Shown here in pieces: positions 52,043 through 64,000 of a stretch of 64,000 nt of DNA. The DNA lies in the NCBI RefSeq assembly GCF_019649055.1, contig NW_026570226.1, forward strand, positions 496,001 through 560,000. The letters are read 5' to 3'. Numbering within the stretch: position 1 is the stretch's first letter; every line of letters begins with the position of its first letter. The notes below the pieces were generated by a model. It saw nothing but the letters and a program-made list of their open reading frames with translations, was not told the origin of the DNA and did not search any database. This DNA is from Paramacrobiotus metropolitanus. Taxonomy: Eukaryota > Tardigrada > Eutardigrada > Parachela > Macrobiotidae. The translations under genes and the position numbers were made by a program.

Positions 52043-55000
52043 ATGGTCGCCAATATGTCACACAGTCCAGCTAATCAGCACGATGAATTATTCTATCTGC
52101 ATCCTCCAATAAATTACGTGCTGGCGGCCTTCTTCGGATTCTTGATTGTGTTCAGTGTCACCGGAAATCTCCTGGTCCTGATGATCATAATGCGATTCAG
52201 AAGGATGAGGACACGAACAAATATGCTTCTTGCCAATTTAAGCGCAATTGATCTGTTGACAGGTATGTACTGATCTAGTGAATGTCCACTTACCTTACAA
52301 GACAGCGTAATTCTACTCTAGGTACTGTACTTGTAGTCCCGACTGCTATAACATTCTAAGTAACAATTAAAAACCACAAATTGTAAGTATACGAAAAGCG
52401 GAAAGATTATGCTAACGTAAATTGTTGTTTATGCATATGAAACAGAAGCAGAGGAAAACGTCAAAGTTTGACCACTGAAAGCGTACACGTCATTTAGCTA
52501 ATTTTTATTTTTAAGTTCAGTAAAGTTCTGTCTATAGGCAAACGTGGTGAAATATTACATACAATTACAGTTGTACCGTTAATTACGAAAACGGTTTTAA
52601 AGGATCCGGTTTGCAGCAATGATATCGCGTGCTTGGGGTTATGTTATTTAAACTGTTTTAAATATACTAAGATCTTCTTAGTCTTCATTACATTGTTCCC
52701 AAGATTTGGCTGGGAACGTAAAGGTTTGATAGTTTCCGCTTACACCTTGGCTCTTGTTATACGCACCATATTATATAGTACTCGATCTGGGCAGTTTGCG
52801 GGATATTAAAGTACGACATTGTGTTATGGTAATTACCGGCACCACATCCAGGTTAAACTCATTAGTTAATTTTTAAGACAGTTTTGTGCGCAATCATTTT
52901 TTGCAGGCATCTTTAATTAAAAATTATACATGTGCCCTTCACAGGCCTCCTTACGATGCCCTTTTCCATGATAACAGCCATAAATGGAGGATGGAAACTT
53001 GGTGAAACGGCTTGTCAGATCAACGGCTTTTTGAATGCTCTTTTTATCAGCGCGTCCATTCATACGCTTATGTACATAAGTATCCATAAATATTTCTCCA
53101 TTAAAAACGTGTTTCATGCCATACTAACCGCCCGGCACATCTGGCTGATGATGGGAGCGACATGGATTTGGGGAATTCTCTTTGCAATGGGACTTGTTGC
53201 TGGTTGGACGTCAATTGAGTACAAAATCGGGACAACACAGGTAAACACGTGTGTCAATCATTGTCGAGCACGACGGTCAGCAAGTATTTATTCCATCATA
53301 CATATCCGGTGTGGAGTATTTTCAACCGCACGCGTCGCCCGCAGGCAAAAGTAAATTGTGGATCGTAGTAATAAAATGATGCAGTTCCGTATTTTGAATT
53401 GCGAATTCGCCATGTGACAAGATTCATTTACCAAAACATTAACTTTGAAATATGGTAACTCAATACTGCAAGAGTGGTTGTATAATAATGATTAATTTTC
53501 GAATTGTGTTACAGTACATAATCAATTCTACACAGTAACGATAAATAATGAAATTCTTCTAACAGATTAGCTTTAATGTTAAATGCAATAAATATTAATT
53601 TTAATAAACTTAAAATATAAATTTCAGGCCGAAAAGTGCCATGGAATCCTAAGCGCTCAATATGCATATGCAAACAGCCATCTTAATTAAACCAGCGACT
53701 TTTATGGCTGTTATGAAGTGTAAAAGCATGATTTATTTTTGTATTGTTTTCGTAGTTTACAGCTGTGAATAGCTGGTAATTAGATTTAAGAAATTCGCAT
53801 TCCAAAAATTTTCGTATAGAAAACAATTTATCTGTTAACAGTAATAACACGATCTAGCGCATTGTCACACATGCGCTTGTAATCCGAGCGAAATGTCAGA
53901 AATGATTAGTAATAAACATCCTAATTACACTCTTTTGCACTTTGTGGTTTCGTCACGTTAAGCGTGTCAATGCATTGAGAGAAAGCAATGTGTCCATCAG
54001 GCTCTGCACAGTCGGCGAAACACCAGCTGCAAGTTTTGTTTGTAATCCGCTAAAAACACCTACATTGCGAGATCAGTGGATTTGACACGTTGTGCTTGTA
54101 AAACGTACGGGCACAATCAAAATTGATGTCCTTAGGCCAATACTTTGTAATTTTCCAGCTAGTACTGTGTGACTGGGAAAACGAACACACATAGTAAAGT
54201 TTTTCTATGGCAGATATGGTTTGTCATTTTTTACAACGAATTTGCGTCATCCTCTGTAACGACAGGGTGAATCTTGCTTGAGAATCTTTAAAATTCGTCG
54301 ATTTGTTTTTGGTAGCTGTTTTTCTCGGAAAAAAATTCAAAGTGTATTTACATTTCGGTCTGGATTATCAACATTGCTCACATTCTGACGTTCTACATTT
54401 CGATATCACCCACTGGAGAGCCATAAATATAGTTCACCCCAACATCAGAAACGTCACACATGAACAGTGAATAACCCAACCGGGACAATTAAAAGAAAGC
54501 TGAACTTACCAGTAGCTGTACATTATTTCGATCACTTAAACATAATTAATGATGATAATTTTTGGCACAAACGTTGATACTTTATTATTGGTTGCAGTGT
54601 GGCCCGAAAGTGCCGGATCGTAATAATGTCCGCGAAAGCAGCCACTCAATCTTCACCTCAGTATCAAATTTTGTTATTCCAATGATAGTGATACTGTTTT
54701 GCTATGTGTCGATCTTTCGCACCTTCCGCCGTCATATCGACAACCTAAACAAGGAAGACCAAAAAGTGGACAACGTCGCGTCCGCACAACAACGTGCTGT
54801 GCTGCAGCAGAAGAAAATTGCAATTACACTGATTATTGTTTTGGTTGGATTCTTCATCTGCGTGGCACCTTACGTTACTTATTCTTCCGCTATCGCTTTT
54901 GCCAAAGACAAGCTAACTATACCAAAAATTTTTAATCCCATGGTGAGTTAATTAGTCAACCAAATCGTTTTACCAATTTTACGAGTGGTTTGTTTAAAAT

Positions 55001-58000
55001 ATGTGGAGTAGTACTATGCGTACTTATATATTATATTGTATAAGCAATTTAGCTGCGTACAAAAGTACGAATACTTCACGCTTAATATACGTTCCTTAAA
55101 ACAGGACTATCGTAAATAATATAATTCTCATGCAGTAGACGTTATAATTTAGTAGTTTATGTGGTATGTCATACTCAAAATATATCGGTATATGACGTAT
55201 AAAATGGATCGATTATGGAGCTTGAAATTATCATTTTTAAGTAAACATGTTAGGATACAGAAAATTTTTGTGCAAATCCAGCGAGACACTTTGAGCATTA
55301 GACTTGGTATCCGTTTCTTGTTATTAGTATACGTCTGCAGTAAACTGAAATAATTTCTGAAAGAGGTCATCTCATGTTTGTTTTTCATAATCAGCCCATA
55401 GTAAATGATTTGAAAAACAAACCAAGAGCCATATCCGCAGCCAAAGCCAGCTAATAAGCCGGCTCTATCCCGCTGCGAGGCATGTAAAGTGAGCGAGGTC
55501 ACTCCACGTTCCAAGTGAGCAGAGATTGAGTTTGGCTACGGATGAGCTCATAATCAGGACATGAGAAGGGCATTGCTCGGCTCAAAAAAGGATCTCATGT
55601 ACTTCATTGTTGCTTTTTTCTTATGGGATCGGGGGAGTCTGATAGCTCAGATAATCCATCTTATTTGTCCTTAAACGATGAGTGACGATTAAGTTCTAAT
55701 TGAACATGTCCACATTCTTTTCAGGCGTACATTTGCATGTACTTCGCCAGCTGTATTAACCCGGTTATCTACGCCCTGCGATCCCAGGCCTTCCGGACAG
55801 GCTATAAGAACTTTTTCCGCTTATGTTGCCGACCTCAGAAGAAGCGACCGTTGCAGCGTGCCGTGCCGGCACTCCATGAATCACCAGGTATGCACATATA
55901 ACTACAAAAAAGGGAACCTGTAGATTTGCTTTCAAATGGGTTTTCAATGGTTTTGCTTAAGTACGCAAATACTTGTAAGTTGTACGAAGCAAAATGTCGC
56001 AATGATTGACGTGCAAGCAGTTAAAAGATGGGAAGAAGTACCTGTAATGTCGTCCAAATTTTTCGTTTTTCTAATCAAAACGACGCAAACTCAGCGAAAT
56101 TAGCCTTTAGCAGTTTTTGAATTTACTTGACCGGAAGTTAACAGCTCATGGTGTGCACATCTGCGCGATTATTTTAAAAAAGATTTTCTCAAAGGTCAAT
56201 TAAGTAATAAGATTAAATTTTCTTACCGTGACTATTCCCTGACTAGGACTTAGTCTTTATTACCCTGACTATTCAAAAAAACGTGTCTTGTCAGACAGTT
56301 ATAGCCAACATACATAGAAGTATGCTACCACTGCATCATTTTTACGGATCAGATACAATAATTTTAATGGTAATTCATATCGAAAGCCAATGACTCAAAT
56401 GTCGTCAGCATGTGCGAGTAAAAATTAGCTGGTAGGAGGACATCTAAGCTGTCAGTGTTTTAGAAACACCCGATTTATAATATCCAATGAACTGGCGCTT
56501 AATCCCAGCTGACGTTTGACTGGGATACTGGCCTAGATTTTGGCGCGAAAAATGAATAAATCGTTTGTCACATCGCACATTTGCGTTATTTAAACAGTCA
56601 CTGATCCGATGACAGCTAGACAGCTGCTATGTCAAGATGTAAATAATATTCCGTATCGTAAAATTCCTTGGTTTCACTGTTTTTACGATAGCACAACATG
56701 CAAAACAAGTAAATAAAACATTTGATTGGATGGACTCGTGGTTGTTTTATGTGGTGAGACGCGTCTCTGTTTACTTATTTGCCACCACATAAACGAGACG
56801 TATTCCCACGACCTTCGCGGAAGCACATTTCATTTTTTTCACGAAAGAATATATTATTGTGTAGTTAAACTTGAAAACAGTTCCAAGATGTGGTGAGGAA
56901 TGACAAGTTTTATGCTCACTACTTGCGGACTCGTAATCTGGAGCCTGGTGTTATCCGCATCGGCTTCCTTTCTTCAAATCATTAGTTGTGTGTTTTCTAT
57001 AAAATATTTTTCATGTTTTCAATAATAATGTATGCTGTGCTACAGAATAAAATGAGTGTCGTTAGCTACTTTATCGTTTAAATCGACTCTGCTTTACATA
57101 TAAATACAGAGCAGCCTTCGATTTTTATTGTCAATTTCCGCTTTAGGGGCTGTTTAAAATACTTATATACTGTACTGTGGCGATAAAAGGAAATTGATAG
57201 TTATATAAATTATTATAAATACTTGTGGGGAGTTTAATGGGAGAACTGCAGCCAGAGACTATAAAATTTCGTAGAAATGTACGTTAAATCGGTGCGGCAT
57301 CTGCTTCACTTTACTTTACGCCTGCAGTGATTGATTTGAATTTGGCTGTGGCAGATCTAGAGAAGACCACATCCACAATAATTGTGTATGTGGAACTCCT
57401 CAATCCAAGGGCTTTAGTAAACTAGGTTACAAATCGATTGGCGCAATTGCAATTTGATGAAACGAATTCTTGTTTGTTTATGAACTTCATTAAATCATCT
57501 GCAATTCCAAGTACAAACGATCAAAGTGAGCATAGCCTGTCAGCCGGCACACCCTCTTACAGAAGTTAACAGATTCAAATTTGTTCCATTTTGACGATCA
57601 TGCCGTGGTGTAGCTCATAGCGCATCCCACAGCTGCCGGCACAGAGCGCACTTGTCCCGTATATATCAGCCAGCATATTTATCGGTCATTAACTCTTCTT
57701 TCACGGAAACCGAATATCACACACAGAGACCTTGTACACAGACACATAACATTTATTTTTAAGTTCTAAGCTATCTTTTCACCCCCCTTCCAGACACCGG
57801 CAGCAAATCAAAGTCATCCACTTCCGGCTGGCGACGTTTCTCCATGGCGATCCATGATGCGTGGCACACTCTGGGTGGCAGTCGTGAGACATTGGCATCC
57901 AGCGTCCGTTCACGACAAGGCTCCATCTTCGCCAACGTCTCCATTCATCATCCCCATAAATATCACTTGGCCGGCGTTGCACATGATTTCCCACAAAAGC

Positions 58001-58410
58001 CCCATATGACCCTGACACGCAAGGCAAATAGCCTGGATGGCGGTTTGCCGGCTGCGGTGGCCGCCGCAATGGAGATCGATCAGCTTTTGCCTCCCATGGG
58101 GGTTGCGGGCGTCGATAGTGTATCACACCCGCGTCTCTTGGCCACTTACCGGCGCCAGAGTTCGACTATCCTCGAGGAACGCAGTAGCCAACTGGCTAAT
58201 TGGACATCGGCGAAGAATCCGGATACCGACTCAGGGAAAGCGGAAAGCGATGGGGAAATACAGGATGGACATTATGAAATACTGCGACGTGGCGAGCGAG
58301 CGTACAGCCTGCATGGTAATAATGACACCCGTGCGCTGCGAATAAATCCAACCGTACCGCTAAGCGCCAGCAAATATACAACTCCTGCGCTACCGGTGGA
58401 TTTTGTTTGA
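52043..58410 (+). CDS. Rhodopsin-family (class A) G protein-coupled receptor, orphan
   Basis: Exons 52043-52262, 52945-53240, 54598-54942, 55725-55887 and 57794-58410 join in phase to 546 residues. The N-terminus has an N-glycosylation site (NMSHS). Seven hydrophobic helices follow: TM1 GNLLVLMIIM, TM2 LANLSAIDLLTG (D2.50 kept), TM3 from C3.25 of ACQING, TM4 with W, TM5 with P5.50 (NFVIPMIV), TM6 FFICVAPYV, TM7 NPVIYALRS. An ECL2 Cys (TTQCGPK) can pair with C3.25. TM3 aligns without gaps to amine receptors (ASI.TL..IS), but position 3.32 is Asn, not Asp; DRY reads HKY; W6.48 is Val. The cytoplasmic tail is long (about 220 residues), Ser/Thr-rich. The ligand is unknown. The ATG follows an in-exon 5' UTR. 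Confidence 0.9.
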
Positions 58411-59414
58411 TTAATTACCAACGATTTGTGGCTGTTGTTTGTTGCGAATTTGCAAAATTACAAATCTTGACAGCAGTTCGCTAACTGTACGAACACTGTA
58501 CTGCATACGCTGTTTTGTAATAGTGCGAATAATCTTAATTATTAGTCTTAATTATTTTTGGTACTCCTAGTGATACCTCATACTGCTACTTCGTTGACAG
58601 ACGAAGTTGCAGTTGTCCGCTTAAAATCTACTCTATTGTCCGCTTAATATCTACTTTATTGTAAAAATGTATGCGTCGCTGCACCTGTAGTTTGTAGTCG
58701 ATATTTATGTGTCCTTTTTGTGTTAATTTTCATAGATAATTTTCGTGATCCAAGTTATAGCTAGTTCATGACTAGAGAATCAGATCTCCAAAGTGTTTTA
58801 CGATTATTTTGTCGTTAATATTGTTGTTTCTGTGTTACAAACACTGTTCTTCTTTGTGCATTTCGTGTTATTAAATGTGCCATAGCGCAAGTAACAGAAA
58901 TCTTAGTTTATTGCGGTCCCCTGGTATAATAATTTGTTGTCGACAAATTTACTGCATCGATTCAACCGTAAATTCACATAATTTGTGCAGTCTTGCGGTA
59001 TATATAAAATTTCACTGCGTAATTATTTTATGCTCCGAGATAAAAGAAACGGGGTCCAGTCACGAAATAACTTATTCTTCGCTGGTATGACGACATCATG
59101 AGGTAAGGAATATTTCGTTCAAACTTTTACGAGTATTTTAATAGTTGGTTGGCTGAGGCTTTCTGAGCGGATTTACCTACTAATATATTCTCAACATGAT
59201 AATTATGATGTTTGCTGTCAGAAATCGCCCACAAAAGGAAAATCAAATATATAATGTATGCTACAAAATTAGACAGTTTCTAAACTTAACGTAGACCTCG
59301 ACTGCTTAACGATCTTCGAGTATGCAGTTTGTTACATCTAGACAAATTAAAACTGAACGGATCCGAAAATGCATTTGAAATGAGCAAAAAATTTTGGTTC
59401 TTGACTTGGCGCCA
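58411..59414. other. Intergenic region between convergent genes
   Basis: Holds the GPCR 3' UTR and that of the next minus-strand gene. A short direct repeat, GTCCGCTTAA.ATCTACT, occurs near 58615 and 58637. No gene or RNA is seen. Confidence 0.4.
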
Positions 59415-62318
59415 TTACACTGTGCCGGCTATGGTGAACGGTTCGGCAGTGGTGGTAGTCTGTTCATCACGGACTCCAATCACAAGTACCCCGCTTTGTG
59501 TGGTCGCTGCTGCCGTAGAGGTCGTCGACGCGGACGCTTCTGATGTTTGCGAAATCGATGTGGTTTCTGGTGTGGACGAGACGGTTGTACTTGCCAATGT
59601 AGTTGCCTCGGTTGTAGCGGCTGTTGTCTGTGCTTCGGTTTGGTTTCCGGCGGTAAGATTCGCAGAAGGAAGTACGAGTATGTTCACTTCGATCTGAGCA
59701 GGAACGGGAATAACTGGGGCATCAGTGGATTTTGATTTGCTCTTTTTGCCCTTTCCCTTTTTCCCTTCTTTCTTTGTTTTGTCTTTTTTCTTTTCTTTAT
59801 CTTCTTCTTCTTGGCTGTTTTCCACATCGTCCTCGTCATCATTTTCCCGTTTGCGACGCGCGGCTACACCGGATGATAAACCAGCCGTTGTAGTGTCGTT
59901 TATGAACGAGATGCTGGCAGTGAAGCCGGTGCTGGCAGACGTGGTAGTGTCAAAGGTCACACTGATCGAACCGTTCGTTGCGCTGCCAGCGTTGCTTGCT
60001 GACGAATTTGAATCATTCGATACGGATCCGACAAAAAGAGGTAGGCCTAATGATATCGCTCCCATAATTTGCAGACCGGAAAGAGTGGCGTTGCTTGCAT
60101 CTTGGCTGGTGTTCCCAGAAGAAAGGCCCGTCAAATTCCATGTCGACGAGCTATTAAACAAAAAAATTTAATGGATTTTTCGTTGATCAAATTAAAAGTT
60201 ACAGCATATAAAAGCAATGCAACTGAACAGTGCACCATTTTTGCCCTAAATTATTCGACCTACTAAACGAATGCAGATTTCCGTGAAAACATAAAGAAGT
60301 GTGTTTTTTATATACTTGTATATATACGCTCTACAGTCTACTGTAAGACGCATCCTACTCCACAGATATTGTACATCATACTGTACGGTACATCCATATA
60401 TATAACCATATACATGCATCCATATAATATATAACCGACGTGGTCGACAATTGCCCTGTAAGTAGTAAGTACAGTACAAATATTATGTCCTTATTATCGT
60501 AAGACGTTGGTTTTTGCGTTTAAATTCAATTCAATATAGTACAGATAAACAATTTCAACAATTTACGATGTACCCCAGCAATGTAGCTCTGCGCACTCTG
60601 TGTCGACCTGCGTGGAATTACTGGTTATGTTCATGAATAGAATTATGCAGTATTTTTATGCTTCAAATTTAATAGCTTATAAAATTTCTCAAGCCTGCGC
60701 TAAGAACGGATCGAACACTTAAAATTCAGTGCACGTACCTGTTGCCCAGTCCAGCGAATATTACAGCTCCTGTCGTCGCATTCGCTGCGCTTTCCTCACC
60801 AGCGCCTGCAGCGCCCTTTTTCCCTTTTCCAGTTTCTTTTCCAGCCGCCCCCTTTTTACCGCCAGCTTTTTCTCCTTTCCCATCTTTTCCCTTTCCATCC
60901 TTTCCCTTTCCTTTACCATGTCCCTCGCCCTTTCCTTTGCCCTTTTCGCTGCCTTCCTCTTTCCCACCCGCTTCGTCATGATCATGTTCAGCCTCAGCAT
61001 CTCCATCTTCATGCCCAGCCGCTCCATCCTCTTCACTGCCTTTCGCCGCTTTCTTCCCAGCTTTTTTCTTGGGCTCCGACTTAGCAACCTGCTTTTTGGT
61101 TTTCTTTCCATGCTGACCATCCTCTTCCGAGCCTTTGGCGGATTTCTTTGATTTCTTCGCTGCCGACTGATGCTCATGAGAACCGTGCTCTTCCTCTTCC
61201 TCGTCGGATCCATCATCCTTTTTAGCATTTTTCTTGTGACCTTGGGCCTTCCTTTTACCGCCATCCTCTTCATCACTTCCATCCTTTTTCTTGTCTTTGC
61301 TTTCCTCGCTGGAGCTACTGCTGTCTCCGCATCCACATTTGCTGTGGTGTTCGTGGTGATGATGATGGTGGACGTGGGCGTGGCCAATGTCATCCTTTTG
61401 CGCTTTCTTCAAGGAGTTCGAGTGGTGCTTGTGATGCCGGTGCCCATGGCCAGCTTCATCGCCGTGATCGTGTTCATTTCCTTCTTCCTCCTCCTCCTCG
61501 TGATCGTGATTATGGCCGTGGCTTTTTCCTTTTTTATCAGACTTTTTATGCTTGACCGGCGCTTTTCGAGCGGATTTCGACGCTGGTTCTTCCGGCTCCT
61601 CCTCCTCTTCTTCTTTGTGAACAGCAGGCTCGGATTTCGCTTTACGCTGAGCTGATTTTTTTGGTTTCGCTGGTTCCTCTTCAGCTGCGGTATTTTCGTC
61701 TTCTTCCTCCATATCAGGCTCCGAAGTGCGCTTGCTCGATTTAGCCTTGGCTGGTTTACTACCGTGTTCTTCCTCTTCCTCTGCAGCCGGTTCAGCCGCT
61801 TTTTTACTCTTTTTCGCACCGGAGTTTTTACCTCCTGTCTGGTCTTCCTGATCTGCATCAGCTGCTTGTTTTCCTTTTGACGTCTTTTTCGATTGCGCAG
61901 GAGCTTCTTCCTCTTCTTCCGCGGCGGCGGCGGCGGGTGCTTTTGAGCCGGACTTTTTGGCAGACTTTTTAGCCGGTTTAGCGGGTGCTTCCTCCTCTTC
62001 CGCTGCCGCTTCGTCTTCGACCACTGGCTCTGATTTCGCTTTTTTGGAACTTGCACTGGATTTTCCAGTGGATGATTTTTTAGCCGCGGCGGCAGTCTTT
62101 TTCTTTGGTTTAACCACGACGGGTTCTTCCTCTTCTTCCGCTGCCGGTTCCTCTTCTTCCACGGGTTCGGCTTTCTTCGATGCCTTGGAACTTTTCTTGG
62201 ACTGTGACGCGGATTTTTTAGCTGGTTTCTTTTCGACAACCGGTTCTTCTTCTTCCTCCGGCTCCTTCCCCTTCTTCTTCGTTCACCGCTCGTCTCACGC
62301 GAAGATGAGATTCATAAC
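59415..62318 (-). CDS. Low-complexity Lys/Glu- and His-rich protein with Ser/Thr-rich C-terminal region; 5' end unresolved
   Basis: Two exons are clear on the minus strand: 60739-62318 and 59415-60150, joined AG|C with a GTACGT donor. The first encodes about 500 residues of alternating Lys-rich and Glu-rich blocks (KEKE type), two His-rich clusters near 61326-61385 and 61425-61545 (HVHHHHHHEHHSKCGCG), and Gly/Lys repeats. The second encodes an Asn/Ser/Thr-rich region with several N-X-S/T sites, a second Lys/Glu block, and a Thr-rich end. The frame has no ATG at its 5' end. Near 62250 the sensible upstream frame (YESHLRVRRAVNEEEG) and the long frame differ by one base, so a frameshift or sequence error is likely. 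Function is unknown; calcium or metal binding is possible from composition only. Large antisense ORFs here are shadows. Confidence 0.7.
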
Positions 62319-63905
62319 CTGTGTGTGATTAAATTACAGCATCTCATATTTTTTTACGGCGTACGATAATTTCCGCTAAAGCAGTTTTAACACAGCCACA
62401 AAACCCGTGGCCTAACGACGCAAGAACGACGTGAGTGACAAACGGCAATTAAAAGCAACATTATTAACAAAACAACGTCATTATTAATATTTTTTATCAT
62501 GAAGTGCAAGCAGCAGCTGTTGCGCAGTTGTGCAGCGTTACTATGCTTCTTATATTTGCTATTATTTTTGCATTTGGGCGGCAAGAACTTCTCTTAATTT
62601 ACTACTTCCAAGTATTGCATTTACTGTTACGTACCTATATTCATTACATAGGTGTTGCTACTATGCTTTGATTCATGGCCGAAAACTTTCCGATGTACTA
62701 AATTAGCACAAAACATTCTTTACAATATGGAAGAACGTCTATGCATTTTTATTGTCAAATTTTTAGATGTATAGCTGTTTTAGATGTTTTTAGATGTGGC
62801 TTTTGCAGCACGAAAGGTTAACGTACGTAGTAGTTATTATTGATTGTTAAATAAATATTGTGCGCAAAGGTGATAAACAGGGCATTAGTATTAGATTTCC
62901 TTACAGCTGCGAAAACATAGCGGTTATAAAGCTTTAATAGCTTTTATAAAAATGCTCAAAACTCAAAAACTGTAAAAAAGGTAAGCAAGCATCAGGGCTT
63001 TTCATTTTTCAGGTGTGGGTGGCTCTTGTGTATTGCTTAACGCGAGACACAGGTCACTGGACATTGTACCTTCTAACGTTAGCGGAAATGGACTTTCAGT
63101 AGCTCGTGAGACCTACACGTTGCGCGAGGGTTACGGTCCCTCAAAGCGGCAAATTGCTGTGCTTTGCAGTTATTACCTATATCTGCAGTTTCCTGGTTAA
63201 CTAACGTAACTGCAAAATTGATGGCCTTCTTACATGGTCGTATGTACTCGTATAACCGGTCATACCGTAGAAAGAAAATTTGTACTATATAAGTAGATCA
63301 GCCATGGTAATACTTAATCACAGACTCTTTTTTACAGAGACATATACAGGGTATGCCTGGTTTTTTGAAATATCTTATTTAAATTTTAAACTGTATAATT
63401 TTGCTCCTGGTTTCCATCTAATTCACCCTTAAACGAGACCCTGCGCTTCTTCAAAACACGAAAGAAATGGTAATTGCACTTGCTGCTGGCTAGAGCTGAA
63501 CGTACTTCAGTACTACAGTAATAATTAACGACAGTTTTGTGCTAATGTTAGCGGCAACAGCGAACAGGTACTTGTACTGCAACACACCCCGCACAAACCG
63601 ACACGATTTTCATCTCTGATCACTCGGAACCATTCTGCTCGCACACCACAAAAGGCCAGACATAATATATGTAAATAGCCAATGGACCGACAAGAACGCA
63701 CAAACATTAAAAAATATATAGGACAAATTCATCATCCGCGGAACACGCATATGCATCAGCAAACAAACATGGTTGTTAATGTTAACACAGTACTGCCATG
63801 GATTTAGAAACGAGATCCTGGACACACAGCAACATTTTCATGACTCACATAGATCGAGCATAGTGGACGGTTTCTCTCACAGAAAAAATTGATTAATTAC
63901 CATCA
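62319..63905. other. Putative intron or intergenic region upstream of the KEKE-rich gene
   Basis: At 62498-62500 (-) an ATG starts a hydrophobic, signal-like peptide MIKNINNDVVLLIMLLLIAV, a possible first exon, but no convincing donor follows. Alternatively the whole stretch is an intron from the short exon at 63906-63934. The ORF 63015-63200 (+) follows a TTTTTCAG but is unrecognised. No other feature is seen. Confidence 0.35.
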
Positions 63906-63934
63906 AACTCCGCCTCTTCCTGGTCAGCCATTTC
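63906..63934 (-). CDS. Short initiating exon: MADQEEAEFD followed by a donor
   Basis: On the minus strand TTATTTGCAG, two bases, then an ATG open ten acidic codons (MADQEEAEFD plus one base) to a donor GTAATT. This is typical of a first coding exon behind a 5' UTR intron. Its phase (one base carried) matches the YESHLRVRR frame at 62318, so it could be the start of the KEKE-rich gene about 1.6 kb downstream. The splice is inferred, and the exon may belong to another gene. Confidence 0.5.
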
Positions 63935-64000
63935 TGCAAATAAGAAGAAAACTCTGTCAATTGTTGTCAGCCGTAACAACCTTTACATATGCCGCAAACC

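Noticed and set aside
56733-56812. Partly self-complementary segment (TTTATGTGGTG ... CACCACATAAA) downstream of GPCR exon 4
   Set aside because: The stem is short, interrupted and inside a long intron. It may be a small decayed inverted repeat, but the evidence is too thin to list.
62497-62597. Plus-strand mini-ORF starting MKCKQQLL with a hydrophobic signal-like stretch, overlapping the minus-strand ATG at 62498-62500
   Set aside because: It has only 32 codons before a stop, and opposite-strand hydrophobicity is expected from the same T/A-rich sequence. Nothing links it to further exons.

Overview
The window is nuclear DNA of an animal. Its genes are split by many short introns with GT..AG borders (plus one apparent GC..AG intron), and they encode typical metazoan proteins: beta-tubulin, a GRB7/10/14-type adaptor, inositol polyphosphate 1-phosphatase, CDK12, U1-C, mitochondrial ribosomal protein L19 and a class A GPCR. 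Small compact introns, close gene spacing and a GRB7/10/14-type protein with an SH2 domain would suit a tardigrade or another compact ecdysozoan or spiralian genome. That placement is a guess; only 'bilaterian animal' is firm.

Layout, left to right. 1-220 is the end of a hAT-like element. 906-3625 (-) is a complete beta-tubulin gene with a long hairpin just after its stop. 5823-10588 (+) is an RA-PH-BPS-SH2 adaptor in nine recognised exons. 12684-19303 (-) is INPP1; its largest intron holds a 1.3 kb inverted repeat and a cluster of palindromes. About 20.4-21.8 kb (-) has exon-like pieces of an unidentified gene. 22481-23798 (+) is an MPLKIP/TTDN1-like protein with a Tyr/Gln/Asn/Arg-Gly-rich half. 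25138-29247 (-) is a complete ten-exon CDK12. 33017-33421 (+) is single-exon SNRPC, and 34141-35213 (-) is MRPL19.

35830-38011 (+) is a second beta-tubulin. Its last exon meets a Ty3/gypsy-type LTR retrotransposon that runs to 48416; the intact tubulin C-terminus and 3' UTR reappear at 48417. The left junction (about 37977-38250) reads as a base-by-base mixture of LTR and tubulin 3' sequence, which points to a heterozygous insertion collapsed during assembly. The element carries gag, protease, RT/RNase H and integrase, a second integrase-type zinc-binding domain between protease and RT, and a separate Arg-Gly-rich ORF before the 3' LTR. Many frameshifts break it, and several lie in homopolymers.

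52043-58410 (+) is a five-exon rhodopsin-family GPCR lacking several hallmark residues. 59415 to at least 62318 (-) encodes a long Lys/Glu- and His-rich protein with a Ser/Thr-rich end; its 5' part is unresolved and apparently frameshifted. A short initiating exon lies at 63906-63934 (-).

The genes do not form one pathway. They are housekeeping and signalling genes in a gene-dense interval. The most unusual signals are the 251-bp near-identical tract shared by the two tubulin genes, the retrotransposon's extra zinc-binding domain and RG-rich ORF, the mosaic insertion junction, and the inverted-repeat structures inside INPP1.
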